Shown here: positions 8,541 to 17,313 of the stretch, in pieces
Numbering within the stretch: position 1 is the stretch's first letter
Layout of the letters: the number at the start of each line of letters is the position of its first letter
Origin: Betaproteobacteria bacterium
GTDB lineage: Bacteria > Pseudomonadota > Gammaproteobacteria > Burkholderiales > Rhodocyclaceae
Assembly (NCBI GenBank): GCA_012026885.1
Contig: VEPL01000008.1
Span: forward strand, 1-64,000
Length of the DNA: 64,000 nucleotides
Reading direction: 5' to 3'
Made by a program: the position numbers and the translations under genes
Notes under the pieces: model-generated
Database searches by the model: none
What the model saw: the letters and a program-made list of their open reading frames with translations, nothing else
What the model was told of the DNA's origin: nothing

Positions 8541-9464
8541 TCATGCGCGGTCTCCGGTTTTCTCGCCGAACAGGCCCGACGGCTTGAACATCAGCACCAC
8601 GATGAGGACGACGAAGGCGAAGATGTCCTGGTAGTGGCTGCCGAGGAAGTCGCCGGTCAGGCTGCCGATGTAGCCGGCACCGAGCGCCTCGATGATGCCG
8701 AGCAGGACACCGCCGGCCATCGCCCCGGCGAGGTTGCCGATGCCGCCGAGCACGGCCGCGGTAAATGCCTTGAGGCCGAGCATGAAGCCCATCTGGTAGT
8801 GGGCGATCTCGTAGTAGGTGCCGACCATGACGCCGGCGACGGCGCCGAGCGCCGAACCGATGACGAAGGCGGCGGCGATGACGCGGTCGATATTGACCCC
8901 CATCAGGCTGGCCACTGCCGGATTCTGGGCCGTCGCCCGCATCGCCATGCCGAGCTTCGTCCGGTAGATGAGCAGCATGAGGCCGGCCATGGTCGCCGCC
9001 GCGACTATCACAATGAACAGCTGGATGGCCGTGAAGTGGGCGCCGGCGACCTCGAAGTTGGCCTTGGGCAGGAAGGCCGGAAAGGTCAGGTAGTTGCGCC
9101 CCCAGGCGATCATCGCGACGTTCTGCAGGACGATCGACATGCCGATCGCGGTAATCAGCGGGGTCAGGCGCGGGGCATTGCGCAAGGGCCGGTAGGCGAC
9201 GCGTTCGAGCCCCCAGCCGAGCGCCATGCAGCAGAGGACCGCGGCAATCAGTCCGCCGAGGCCGGCGAGGATCGGCGGCAACCCGGCCGCCGCGAGCAGC
9301 CCGGCAACGGTAATGGTGACCAGCGTGCCGATCATCACCACCTCGCCATGGGCGAAGTTGATCAGGCCCATGATCCCGTAGACCATCGTGTAGCCGAGGG
9401 CGACGAGGGCATAGATGCTGCCCTGGACGACACCGTTGATGATCTGCTGAAGGAAGATATCCAT
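8541..9464 (-). CDS. livH: LIV-type ABC transporter permease LivH
   Basis: This 307-residue permease starts MDIFLQQIINGVVQGSIYAL, a canonical LivH N-terminus, followed by GYTMVYGIMGLINFAHGE. It also has the EAA-like loop MRATAQNPAVASLMGVNID near residue 195 and AAVLGGIGNLAGAMAGG near 235. About eight hydrophobic segments are visible. ATG 9464 is selected because family members begin there. It lies downstream of the binding-protein gene, with a strong hairpin in between that may lower permease expression relative to the binding protein. Confidence 0.92.
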   Translation of the reverse strand: MDIFLQQIINGVVQGSIYALVALGYTMVYGIMGLINFAHGEVVMIGTLVTITVAGLLAAAGLPPILAGLGGLIAAVLCCMALGWGLERVAYRPLRNAPRLTPLITAIGMSIVLQNVAMIAWGRNYLTFPAFLPKANFEVAGAHFTAIQLFIVIVAAATMAGLMLLIYRTKLGMAMRATAQNPAVASLMGVNIDRVIAAAFVIGSALGAVAGVMVGTYYEIAHYQMGFMLGLKAFTAAVLGGIGNLAGAMAGGVLLGIIEALGAGYIGSLTGDFLGSHYQDIFAFVVLIVVLMFKPSGLFGEKTGDRA

Positions 9465-9493
9465 GCGGGGATCGCTGTACGCACCATGAAGAA

Positions 9494-9513
9494 ACGGCAC
9501 CTTGCGGTGCCGT
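9494..9513 (-). terminator. Terminator/attenuator-like hairpin between livK and livH
   Basis: A perfect 8-bp stem (9494-9501 with 9506-9513) closes a four-base loop. On the minus strand the stem is followed by TTTCTTC. It sits 20 bases after the livK stop and 30 bases before livH, so it could be a partial terminator that lets binding protein exceed permeases, or an mRNA-stabilising hairpin. Confidence 0.6.
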
Positions 9514-9533
9514 CCCTGCCAAGTGCGGTCGCC

Positions 9534-10760
9534 TTACTTCTTCTCGCCCGCCTTGCTCGCGTCGGCGGCACCGCCGCCGAGCGTCTCGACATACTCGAGC
9601 TTGCCACCCTTGTACTGGTAGAGCGAAATGGCGCCGCCCTTGAGGTCGCCGAACTCGTCGAAAGCGATCTGCGCCGTGACGCCCTCGTAGGCGGTCTTGC
9701 CAACCTCGGGCAGGTACTTGCCCGGCTCGACCGAGCCGGCGCGCTTCATCGCGTCCGCCATGACCATCACGGCGTCATAGACATAGGGCGCGTAGAGCTG
9801 GATTTCGGCGTTAAACTTCTTGGTGAACTTGTCCTTGAAATCCGGTCCCTTGGCGAGCTTCTCGAGGGGCATGCCGGGCAGCGAGCAGTAATGGCCTTCG
9901 GTCGCCGGGCCGCCGAGCTTCATGAATTCCGGCGTGCAGACGCCGTCGCCGCCGAGGAATTTGGCGTTGATGCCGAGATCCTTCATCTGCTTGGCCATCG
10001 GGCCGCCCTGCGCATCCATGCCGCCGTAGAAAACGAGGTCGGGCTTGGTCGACTTGATCTTGGTCAGGATGGCCTTGAAGTCGGTCGCCTTGTCGTTGGT
10101 GTACTCGGTGGCGACGACCTTGAGGCCGGCGGCCTCGGCCGCCTTCTTGAACTCGTCGGCAAGGCCCTGGCCGTAGGCGGTGCGGTCATCGACGATGGCG
10201 ACGGTCTTGGCGCCCTGCTTGGCGGCGAACTCGCCGAGCACCTTGCCTTGCTGGACGTCGTTGGCCATTACGCGGAAGGCCGTCTTGAAGCCCTGCTGGG
10301 TGTATCTCGGATTGGTCGCCGAGCCGGAGATCTGCGGGATGCCGGCGTCCGAATAGAGCTTGGAGGCCGGGATGGTGGTGCCGGAATTGAGGTGGCCGAT
10401 CACCCCGTTGACCTTGGCATCGACCAGCTTCTGGGCAACGAGCGTACCCTGCTTCGGATCGGCCTGGTCGTCCTCGGGGATCAACTCGAACTTGGCTTTG
10501 GCGCCACCGATCTCGACGCCCTGCGCGTTGAGTTCCTCGATGGCGAGGCGGGCGCCGTTCTCGTTGTCCTTGCCGAGGTGGGCCTGCGGGCCGGTCATCG
10601 GCGCCACGTGGCCGATCTTGACCAGGACTTCCGGCTTGGCTGCCGGGGCGGGCGCGGCGGCCGGCGCAGCGGCGGGCTTCGGCTCTTCCTTCTTGCCACA
10701 GCCGGTAACGGCGAGGGCGGCGGCGACGGACAACGCAATGGCAGACAGCTTGGCGTGCAT
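9534..10760 (-). CDS. livK: Branched-chain amino acid ABC transporter substrate-binding lipoprotein
   Basis: This 408-residue protein is a type I periplasmic binding protein of the LivJ/LivK class. The signal peptide ends in the lipobox TGC (Cys23), and a Lys/Pro/Ala-rich tether (about 24-43) follows before the mature fold begins at VLVKIGHVAPMTG. Typical segments are GARLAIEELNAQG near 70, GVIGHLNSGTTIPAS near 125 and FYGGMDAQGGPM near 235. ATG 10760 follows CAGGAG. It captures leucine-type amino acids for LivHMGF. Lipidation and the tether imply membrane anchoring. The symbol is by family and context; ligand specificity cannot be read by eye. Confidence 0.9.
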   Translation of the reverse strand: MHAKLSAIALSVAAALAVTGCGKKEEPKPAAAPAAAPAPAAKPEVLVKIGHVAPMTGPQAHLGKDNENGARLAIEELNAQGVEIGGAKAKFELIPEDDQADPKQGTLVAQKLVDAKVNGVIGHLNSGTTIPASKLYSDAGIPQISGSATNPRYTQQGFKTAFRVMANDVQQGKVLGEFAAKQGAKTVAIVDDRTAYGQGLADEFKKAAEAAGLKVVATEYTNDKATDFKAILTKIKSTKPDLVFYGGMDAQGGPMAKQMKDLGINAKFLGGDGVCTPEFMKLGGPATEGHYCSLPGMPLEKLAKGPDFKDKFTKKFNAEIQLYAPYVYDAVMVMADAMKRAGSVEPGKYLPEVGKTAYEGVTAQIAFDEFGDLKGGAISLYQYKGGKLEYVETLGGGAADASKAGEKK

Positions 10761-10878
10761 CGAAATTCTCCTGATCGTTCGGGGGGATGGTAATGGCGAA
10801 CGATTCTCCCGACCGTCTCCATTCCTGTCAATCGTCGGGTGTATCATCGAATCAAACGCGACCCTGAGGTCTTCGACC

Positions 10879-12276
10879 ATGCACCCCGTGCGGCTCGCCC
10901 GGTCACTTCTGCACCGACTGGTGCGCCAGCTTGCCGCGCCGCTGCCGCGCAGCCGGCGCCAGCGCATCGCGCGCGCCCTCGTCCGCTGCGAATCCTTCGC
11001 GCCCGGCCGCCTCGAGCTCAAGCTGGCCGAGACCGATGCGGAACTCGAGGCCTGTTTCCGCCTGTTGCACGATGCCTACGTCGAGGCCGGCTTCATGGCG
11101 CGCGACCCGTCCGGCCTGCGCGTGACGCCCTACCATGCGCTGCCGGCGACGGCCATCCTGTGCGCCAAGGTCGACGGCCGCATCGCCGGCACCGTCTCGG
11201 TCATCGCCGACAACCCTTTCGGCATGCCACTGCAGCGGATCATCGACCTCAGTGGTGTCCGCACCCGGCGCGGCGAGATCGCCGAAGTCTCCGGGCTGGC
11301 CATCCACCCGGATTTCCGGCACAGCGGCGGCGGCGTCCTGTTCGCGCTGATGAAGCTGGTATACGAATACTGTACCCGGCTGCTCGGCGTCCGCCACCTG
11401 GTGATCGCCGTCCACCCCCGCCATTTCGAACTGTTCGAGGCCCTGCTCTGCTTCCGCCGGCTGAGCGGACGCGTCGTCCCGCGCTACGCCTTCGCCAACG
11501 GCGCTCCGGCGATGGGCGGTACCCTCGACCTGCAACACGCCCCGGAGCTCCTGCGCAAGCAGTACCCCGGCCGCAGCGGCGCCGGCAACCTGCACCACTT
11601 CCTGTTCGAGTCATCGCTACCCGGGCTGAATCTGCCGGCGACGCGGCAGCCGCCCCTGAGTCCGGCGCAGGTGGAGGAATTCTGCATCCGGCGAACCAGC
11701 GTCTTCGCTGCCTTGAGCGCCCGCCGGCGTGCGCTGCTACGACTCGTCCTCAATGCCCCGGGCTATGCCGGAGCGCTGCCTGACGCCGGCGAAGCCGTGG
11801 TGCTGCGCCGCCATCGCCGCTTCGCCGTGCGCCGCGACGGCCGCCTCTTCCTGCCCGGTAGCGGCGAGCGCATTGGCCTCCAGGTCATCGAGGTCTCCCG
11901 CCACGGCTTTCGCGCCCGCGTCGCAGCGACACTACCGACTGCCGAGTGGATGACAGCGCTGGTCCAGCTCGGCGCCGAAAGGGTCTCCCGTCTTCAGGTC
12001 ATGGCGTCACGCGATACCGTGATGGACGGCAGCCACCTGTGCGGCTTCCATATCGGCGAGCCCGACCTCGCCTGGCGCAAGTTCATCAACGCCCTCTACG
12101 ACGGCCAGGGCCATGCGGCCGCCGAAACCGACTCGCTCGCACCAAATGCCTTCTGCTCCCGCCCGCCGGGCCCTCCCACCCGCACTCGCCGACGCACTGA
12201 CCGGGCACTTCGGCAGCCGTTTCTCGCGCGGCGAATCGACCCGCCTGCAGCACGGCCGCGACGAGTCGGTACATGA
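10879..12276 (+). CDS. FeeM-like acyltransferase fused to PilZ-like domain
   Basis: This 465-residue protein has two parts. Residues about 45-235 resemble the N-acyl amino acid synthase FeeM / exosortase-associated GNAT group: LKLAETDAELEACFRLLHDAY, then EVSGLAIHPDFRHSGGG, then HLVIAVHPRHFELFE. Residues about 310-410 look like PilZ: RRHRRFAVRR with the paired arginines, then EVSRHGFRAR in place of (D/N)xSxxG, and a terminal CGFHIGEPDLAWRKFI. The Asp/Asn of the second PilZ motif is Glu here, so c-di-GMP binding is uncertain. The last 44 codons overlap the next gene out of frame and read as low-complexity Arg/Pro, so the authentic stop may have been lost. It diverges from livK. Confidence 0.75.
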   Translation: MHPVRLARSLLHRLVRQLAAPLPRSRRQRIARALVRCESFAPGRLELKLAETDAELEACFRLLHDAYVEAGFMARDPSGLRVTPYHALPATAILCAKVDGRIAGTVSVIADNPFGMPLQRIIDLSGVRTRRGEIAEVSGLAIHPDFRHSGGGVLFALMKLVYEYCTRLLGVRHLVIAVHPRHFELFEALLCFRRLSGRVVPRYAFANGAPAMGGTLDLQHAPELLRKQYPGRSGAGNLHHFLFESSLPGLNLPATRQPPLSPAQVEEFCIRRTSVFAALSARRRALLRLVLNAPGYAGALPDAGEAVVLRRHRRFAVRRDGRLFLPGSGERIGLQVIEVSRHGFRARVAATLPTAEWMTALVQLGAERVSRLQVMASRDTVMDGSHLCGFHIGEPDLAWRKFINALYDGQGHAAAETDSLAPNAFCSRPPGPPTRTRRRTDRALRQPFLARRIDPPAARPRRVGT

Positions 12277-13546
12277 GCCGCAGATTCCCGACGGGGTGGT
12301 GATGGCGCTCGCTACCGACGAGGTCGCCTTCGTCGTCCGCCTGTGCGCCGACCACGGCGTCCCGGTCATCCCCTACGGTGTCGGCAGCTCGGTCGAGGGC
12401 CACGTGCTGGCCCCGCGCGGCGGCATCTCGCTCGACTTGTCCGGGATGAACCGCGTCCTCGCCATCCATGCCGACGATGGTGACGCCGTGGTCGAGGCCG
12501 GGGTCACGCGCAAGCAACTCAACGATGCGCTCAAGGGAACCGGCCTGTTCTTCCCGATCGACCCCGGCGCCGATGCGACGCTGGGCGGCATGGCGGCGAC
12601 CCGCGCTTCCGGCACCAACGCCGTGCGCTACGGCACGATGAAGGACAACGTGCTGGCAACGACGACGGTGCTCGCCGACGGCCGCGTCATGAAGACCGGC
12701 GGCCGCGCCCGCAAGTCGTCGGCCGGCTACGACCTGACCCGGCTGCTGGTCGGCTCGGAAGGCACGCTCGGGATCATGACCGAACTGACCGTGAAGCTGC
12801 ACCCGATCCCCGAGGCCATCTCCGCCGCCGTGTGCACCTTTCCGGACATCGATTCGGCGGTGCAGGCGGTGATCCAGACCATACAGCTCGGCGTGTCGGT
12901 GGCGCGCATCGAGTTGCTCGACGCGCTGTCGCTGAAGGCGATCAACCTGTTCAGCAAGACGACACTGGCTGAGGCGCCGACGCTGTTCTTCGAGTTCCAC
13001 GGCAGCCCGGCGGGCGTCGCCGAACAGGCGGAAACCGTTCAGGCCATCGCCAGCGATCTTGGCGGCGCAGATTTTGAATGGGCGACGCGTCCGGAGGACC
13101 GCAGCCGCCTGTGGCAGGCGCGGCACGACGCCTACTTCGCCTGTCTGCAGCTGAAGCCCGGCTGCCGCTGCTTTCCGACCGACGTTTGCGTGCCGATCTC
13201 GCGGCTCGCCGAATGCATCGCCGAAACCCAGGCCGACATCGTCCAGGTGCAGATCCCGATCGCCCTGTTCGGCCACGTCGGCGACGGCAATTTCCACCTG
13301 GTCGTGCTGGTTGACCGGGACAATCCGCAGGACATGGCCGAGGCCGCCTGGGTCGGCACCCGCGTCGTCGAACGCGCCATCGCCATGGAAGGCACCTGTA
13401 CCGGCGAACACGGCATCGGGCTCGGCAAGCGCAAATACCTGACCGCCGAGCACGGCGAGGTCGCGGTCGACGTCATGCGGGCGCTCAAATCCGCGCTCGA
13501 CCCGCAGAATCTGCTCAACCCCGGCAAGATCCTGCCGGAACGCTGA
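12146..13546 (+). CDS. FAD-linked oxidase, D-lactate dehydrogenase (cytochrome)-type
   Basis: This 466-residue flavoprotein belongs to the D-lactate/glycolate dehydrogenase family (FAD_binding_4 plus FAD-oxidase C). The FAD-binding part has PYGVGSSVEGHVLAPRGG near residue 75, GADATLGGMAATRASGTNAVRYG near 145 and GYDLTRLLVGSEGTLGI near 195. The C-terminal catalytic part has LFGHVGDGNFHL near 375 and GTCTGEHGIGLGK near 415. It would oxidise a D-2-hydroxyacid and pass electrons to a quinone or cytochrome. Family N-termini require the ATG at 12146, which lies inside the end of the preceding frame, giving a 131-base overlap. The exact substrate is open. Confidence 0.88.
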   Translation: MPSAPARRALPPALADALTGHFGSRFSRGESTRLQHGRDESVHEPQIPDGVVMALATDEVAFVVRLCADHGVPVIPYGVGSSVEGHVLAPRGGISLDLSGMNRVLAIHADDGDAVVEAGVTRKQLNDALKGTGLFFPIDPGADATLGGMAATRASGTNAVRYGTMKDNVLATTTVLADGRVMKTGGRARKSSAGYDLTRLLVGSEGTLGIMTELTVKLHPIPEAISAAVCTFPDIDSAVQAVIQTIQLGVSVARIELLDALSLKAINLFSKTTLAEAPTLFFEFHGSPAGVAEQAETVQAIASDLGGADFEWATRPEDRSRLWQARHDAYFACLQLKPGCRCFPTDVCVPISRLAECIAETQADIVQVQIPIALFGHVGDGNFHLVVLVDRDNPQDMAEAAWVGTRVVERAIAMEGTCTGEHGIGLGKRKYLTAEHGEVAVDVMRALKSALDPQNLLNPGKILPER

Positions 13547-13593
13547 TGCCGGAGCGGACTCCAAATTAGCGGGCGCCGACCTCGGAGACCATC

Positions 13594-16500
13594 ATGGGAC
13601 AACCCGCACCCCCGTCCGTCGTGACGGCCACGCTGGACGACAAGTACACCGCCACCGCCGGCCGTGTCTTCCTGACCGGCACCCAGGCGCTCATCCGCCT
13701 GCCCATGCTGCAGCGCGAACGCGACCTCGCCGCCGGCCTCAATACGGCCGGCTTCATTTCCGGCTACCGCGGCAGCCCGCTCGGCAACCTCGACCTCGGC
13801 CTGTGGCAGGCGAAGCGGCATCTCGCAGCGCACCATGTCACCTTCCAGCCCGGCGTCAACGAGGATCTCGCCGCCACGGCCGTCTGGGGCAGCCAGCAGG
13901 TCGGCTTTTTCCCCGGCGCTCAATACGACGGCGTGTTCGGCATGTGGTACGGCAAGGGGCCGGGTGTCGATCGCTGCGGCGACGTCTTCCGCCACGCCAA
14001 CGCCGCCGGCACGTCCCAATTTGGAGGCGTGCTGGTCATTGCCGGCGACGACCACGCCGCCAAGTCGTCGACGCTGCCGCACCAGACCGAGCACGTGTTC
14101 AAGGCGGTGATGATGCCGGTGCTCTACCCGGCCAACGTCCAGGAATACCTCGACTTCGGGCTGCACGGCTGGGCGCTGAGCCGCTATTCAGGCTGCTGGG
14201 TGGCCTTCAAGGCGCTCGCCGACACGGTCGAGACCTCGGCCTCGGTCACCATCGACCCGGCAGCGGTCGACATCCGCATTCCCGCCGATTTCACGCTGCC
14301 GCCCGACGGCCTCAACATCCGCTGGCCGGACCCGCCGCTGGCGCAGGAAGCGCGCCTGCTCAACCACAAGCTCTACGCGGCGCTCGCCTACTGCCGGACC
14401 AACCGGCTCGACCGCCTGGTGATCGACGCGCCCGCCCCGCGGCTCGGCATCCTCACTGCCGGCAAGAGCTACCTGGACGTGCGCCAGGCGCTTGACGAGC
14501 TCGGCATCGACGAAACGCTCGCCGCGCAGGTTGGCATCCGCCTCTACAAGGTGGGCATGGTCTGGCCGCTCGAGCCCGAAGGCGTGCGCCGCTTCGCCGA
14601 GGGCCTCGAGGAGATCCTCGTCGTCGAGGAAAAGCGCCAGCTGCTCGAGTACCAGCTCAAGGAGGAGCTCTACAACTGGCGCGAGGACGTGCGCCCGCGC
14701 GTGGTCGGCAAATTCGACGAGAAAGGCGAGTGGACCGCGGAAGGCGAAGGCGGCTACCTCGCGCACAGCGACTGGCTGCTGCCGGCGGCGGGCGAACTGC
14801 CGGTTGCCGCCATCGCCCGCGTCATCGCCGCGCGCATCGGCCGCTACTTCACATCACCGGCCATCGCCGCGCGGCTGAAGGTGATCGAGGCCAAGCAGCA
14901 GGCGGCACAGACACCGGTCATGCTCGCCGAGCGCAAGCCCCACTTCTGCTCCGGCTGCCCGCACAACACGTCCACGCGCGTCCCCGAGGGCTCGCGCGCC
15001 GTCGCCGGCATCGGCTGCCATTACATGGTGACCTGGATGGGCCGGGCGACCGCCACCTTCACCCACATGGGCGGCGAGGGCGTCCCTTGGGTCGGGCAGG
15101 CGCCCTTTTCGGACGAGAAGCACATCTTCGCCAACCTCGGTGACGGCACCTATTTCCATTCCGGCCTGCTGGCCATCCGCCAGGCGGTGGCCGCCGGCGT
15201 CAACATCACCTACAAGATCCTCTACAACGACGCCGTCGCGATGACCGGCGGCCAGCCGGTAGACGGTACCCTCAGCGTCGCCCGCATCACGCGCCAGCTC
15301 GAGGCCGAAGGGGTCGGCCGCATGGTCGTCGTCGCCGCCGAACCGGAAAAATATGCCGGCATCAGCGACCTCGCCCCCGGCGTTCAGGTTCGCCACCGTG
15401 ACGAACTCGATACCGTGCAGCGCGAATTGCGCCAGATTCCCGGCGTCTCGGTGCTGATCTACGACCAGATGTGCGCCACCGAAGCACGGCGCCGGCGCAA
15501 ACGCGGCAAGCTGGCGCCGGCGACAACGCGTGCCTTCATTAACACGGACGTCTGCGAGGGCTGCGGCGACTGCTCGGTACAGTCCAACTGCCTGTCCGTG
15601 GTGCCGGTCGACACCGCCTCCGGGACCCGGCGGGCGATCGACCAGTCAGCGTGCAACCAGGACCTGTCGTGCCTCAAGGGCTTCTGCCCGAGCTTCGTCA
15701 CGGTTACCGGCGCCGCGCCCGGGAAACGGCCTGCCGCGGTCGACGCCGGGAACTGGCCGGAATTGCCGGAGCCGCAGCTGCCGGCGACCGGGCAGCCGTG
15801 GAATCTCCTGATCACCGGCGTCGGCGGCATGGGCGTGATCACCCTCGGCGCGCTCGTCGGCATGGCCGCCCACCTCGACGGCAAGGGCGTCTCGGCCCTC
15901 GACATGACCGGCCTCGCCCAGAAATACGGCGCCGTCTTCTCGCACCTGCGCATCGCCGACCGCCCAGAGGACATCCACGCCGCGCGCATCGCCACCGGCG
16001 AGGCCGATGCCGTCCTCGGCGGCGACCTCGTGGTCAGCGCCGGCGCCGAGGCGCTGGCGAAAATGCTCGACGGGAAGACCCGGGCCGTCATCAGCTGCAG
16101 TGACACGCCGACCGCCGAATTCACGCGCAACCGCGACTGGTCGCTGCCCAGCCGGGCGCTGCAGCAACGCCTCGTCGATGCGCTAGGCAGCACCACTATC
16201 GACTTCATCGATGCCCAGCACCTGGCGGCCCGCCTCATGGGCGATGCACTCTTCGCCAACCTCCTGCTACTCGGCTACGCATGGCAGCGCGGACTGGTGC
16301 CAGTAACGGCGGCGGCGCTCGACCAGGCCATCGCGCTGAACGGCGCGGCGGTCGCGGCCAACCGGCTGGCTTTCCTGTGGGGGCGCCGTGCCGCGGTCGA
16401 CCCGCAAAAAGTGGCCGAAATCACCGGCCCGCTGGCCGGGGAAGCGCCACGGCAGCTAAAGCTCGACGAACTGGTGGAGCACCGGGCCGCGCACCTCGCC

Positions 16501-17064
16501 GCCTACCAGGACGTGGCGCTGGCCACCCGCTACCGGAAGCGCATCGATGCCGTGCGGGCGCTCGGCGACGAAACCCTGACCCGCACCGTGGCCGAGCAGT
16601 ATGCCCGCCTGCTCGCGCCCAAGGACGAATACGAAGTCGCACGACTGCTCTCCGCGCCCGGTTTCCTGAAGGAGATTGCCGCGACCTTCGGCGACGATGC
16701 CCGCGCCAGCTTCCACCTGGCACCGCCGCTGCTGGCCCGCCCGGGCGCCGACGGGCGCCCGCGCAAGCTGCGCTTCGGCCCGTGGCTGCTGCCCGTCCTG
16801 CGCCTGCTGGCGGCCGCCCGCGGGTTGCGCGGCGGCCTGCTCGACCCGTTCCGCTTCACCGCGGACAAGCGCCTCGATCACGCCCTGCTGGCCGACTACG
16901 AGGCGGACCTCGACCTCATCCTGCGCACGGGCGCGGCGCACCCCGCCATCCGCAGCTTGGCCGGGTGGCCGGCCGAGGTGCGCGGTTTTGGGCCGGTTCG
17001 CGCCGGCGCAGCAGCAACGGCCAGCGGGCGGCGGAACGCGACACGCGCCGAGCTGTTGGCATAG
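13594..17064 (+). CDS. Indolepyruvate ferredoxin oxidoreductase, fused alpha/beta
   Basis: This 1156-residue protein fuses both IOR subunits, as is usual in proteobacteria. Order: pyrimidine-binding domain (FISGYRGSPLGNLD near residue 50), a TPP-binding domain (CSGCPHNTS near 450, GIGCHYMVTWMG, NLGDGTYFHSGL near 510), and Fe-S ligand segments (VCEGCGDCSVQSNC near 650, CNQDLSCLKGFCPSF near 685). The gamma-type domain follows (GVGGMGVITLGALVGMAA near 745), then a C-terminal region about 880-1140 special to the fused form. It decarboxylates aryl (and possibly branched) 2-oxo acids to acyl-CoA while reducing ferredoxin. It stands downstream of the FAD dehydrogenase by 47 bases, possibly in one transcript. 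Confidence 0.92.
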   Translation: MGQPAPPSVVTATLDDKYTATAGRVFLTGTQALIRLPMLQRERDLAAGLNTAGFISGYRGSPLGNLDLGLWQAKRHLAAHHVTFQPGVNEDLAATAVWGSQQVGFFPGAQYDGVFGMWYGKGPGVDRCGDVFRHANAAGTSQFGGVLVIAGDDHAAKSSTLPHQTEHVFKAVMMPVLYPANVQEYLDFGLHGWALSRYSGCWVAFKALADTVETSASVTIDPAAVDIRIPADFTLPPDGLNIRWPDPPLAQEARLLNHKLYAALAYCRTNRLDRLVIDAPAPRLGILTAGKSYLDVRQALDELGIDETLAAQVGIRLYKVGMVWPLEPEGVRRFAEGLEEILVVEEKRQLLEYQLKEELYNWREDVRPRVVGKFDEKGEWTAEGEGGYLAHSDWLLPAAGELPVAAIARVIAARIGRYFTSPAIAARLKVIEAKQQAAQTPVMLAERKPHFCSGCPHNTSTRVPEGSRAVAGIGCHYMVTWMGRATATFTHMGGEGVPWVGQAPFSDEKHIFANLGDGTYFHSGLLAIRQAVAAGVNITYKILYNDAVAMTGGQPVDGTLSVARITRQLEAEGVGRMVVVAAEPEKYAGISDLAPGVQVRHRDELDTVQRELRQIPGVSVLIYDQMCATEARRRRKRGKLAPATTRAFINTDVCEGCGDCSVQSNCLSVVPVDTASGTRRAIDQSACNQDLSCLKGFCPSFVTVTGAAPGKRPAAVDAGNWPELPEPQLPATGQPWNLLITGVGGMGVITLGALVGMAAHLDGKGVSALDMTGLAQKYGAVFSHLRIADRPEDIHAARIATGEADAVLGGDLVVSAGAEALAKMLDGKTRAVISCSDTPTAEFTRNRDWSLPSRALQQRLVDALGSTTIDFIDAQHLAARLMGDALFANLLLLGYAWQRGLVPVTAAALDQAIALNGAAVAANRLAFLWGRRAAVDPQKVAEITGPLAGEAPRQLKLDELVEHRAAHLAAYQDVALATRYRKRIDAVRALGDETLTRTVAEQYARLLAPKDEYEVARLLSAPGFLKEIAATFGDDARASFHLAPPLLARPGADGRPRKLRFGPWLLPVLRLLAAARGLRGGLLDPFRFTADKRLDHALLADYEADLDLILRTGAAHPAIRSLAGWPAEVRGFGPVRAGAAATASGRRNATRAELLA

Positions 17065-17073
17065 AATCAGCGG

Positions 17074-17313
17074 ATGTCCCCCGCCGCATCACGCCACCTC
17101 GCCCTGCAGGGCGCGGCCGTCATCCTGGTCCTGTCGCTGGCCTGGCCTTATTTCGGCTGGAAGGCGGAACCGCTGCCGTGGCGGGAGACCAGCCTGGCGA
17201 TCGGCGCTGTCGCCTTCGTGATCGCCACCCGCATCCGCCTGCCCTGGCCGTGGCGGGTCGCCCACGCGGCGGCCGCCCCGCTCGCCTGGTCGCTCGACGG
17301 CATGCTGCGATGA
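17074..17313 (+). CDS. Small inner-membrane protein upstream of sensor kinase
   Basis: This 79-residue protein has two hydrophobic segments (about 10-27 and 40-55) separated by a short Trp/Pro-containing loop and no recognisable motif. It starts nine bases after the IOR stop, and its TGA overlaps the ATG of the sensor kinase (ATGA), so it is translationally coupled to the kinase. Codon use resembles its neighbours, which supports a real gene. The tight coupling suggests a partner or accessory of the kinase, but that is inference only; no family was recognised. Confidence 0.6.
   Translation: MSPAASRHLALQGAAVILVLSLAWPYFGWKAEPLPWRETSLAIGAVAFVIATRIRLPWPWRVAHAAAAPLAWSLDGMLR

Noticed and set aside
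9465..9533. Possible small gene between livK and livH
   Set aside because: The region is only a hairpin and ribosome site area; no frame of useful length is present.
8295..10793. Long open frame of more than 800 codons on the plus strand
   Set aside because: It runs antisense to livH and livK, which are clearly real, and its sequence is low-complexity His/Glu/Arg/Asp-rich with no family match; high GC content makes such frames common.
16281..17309. N-terminal extension of the sensor kinase frame
   Set aside because: This part lies in the IOR gene in another frame and reads as Arg/Ala/Pro-rich shadow; the kinase starts at 17310 with a membrane segment.
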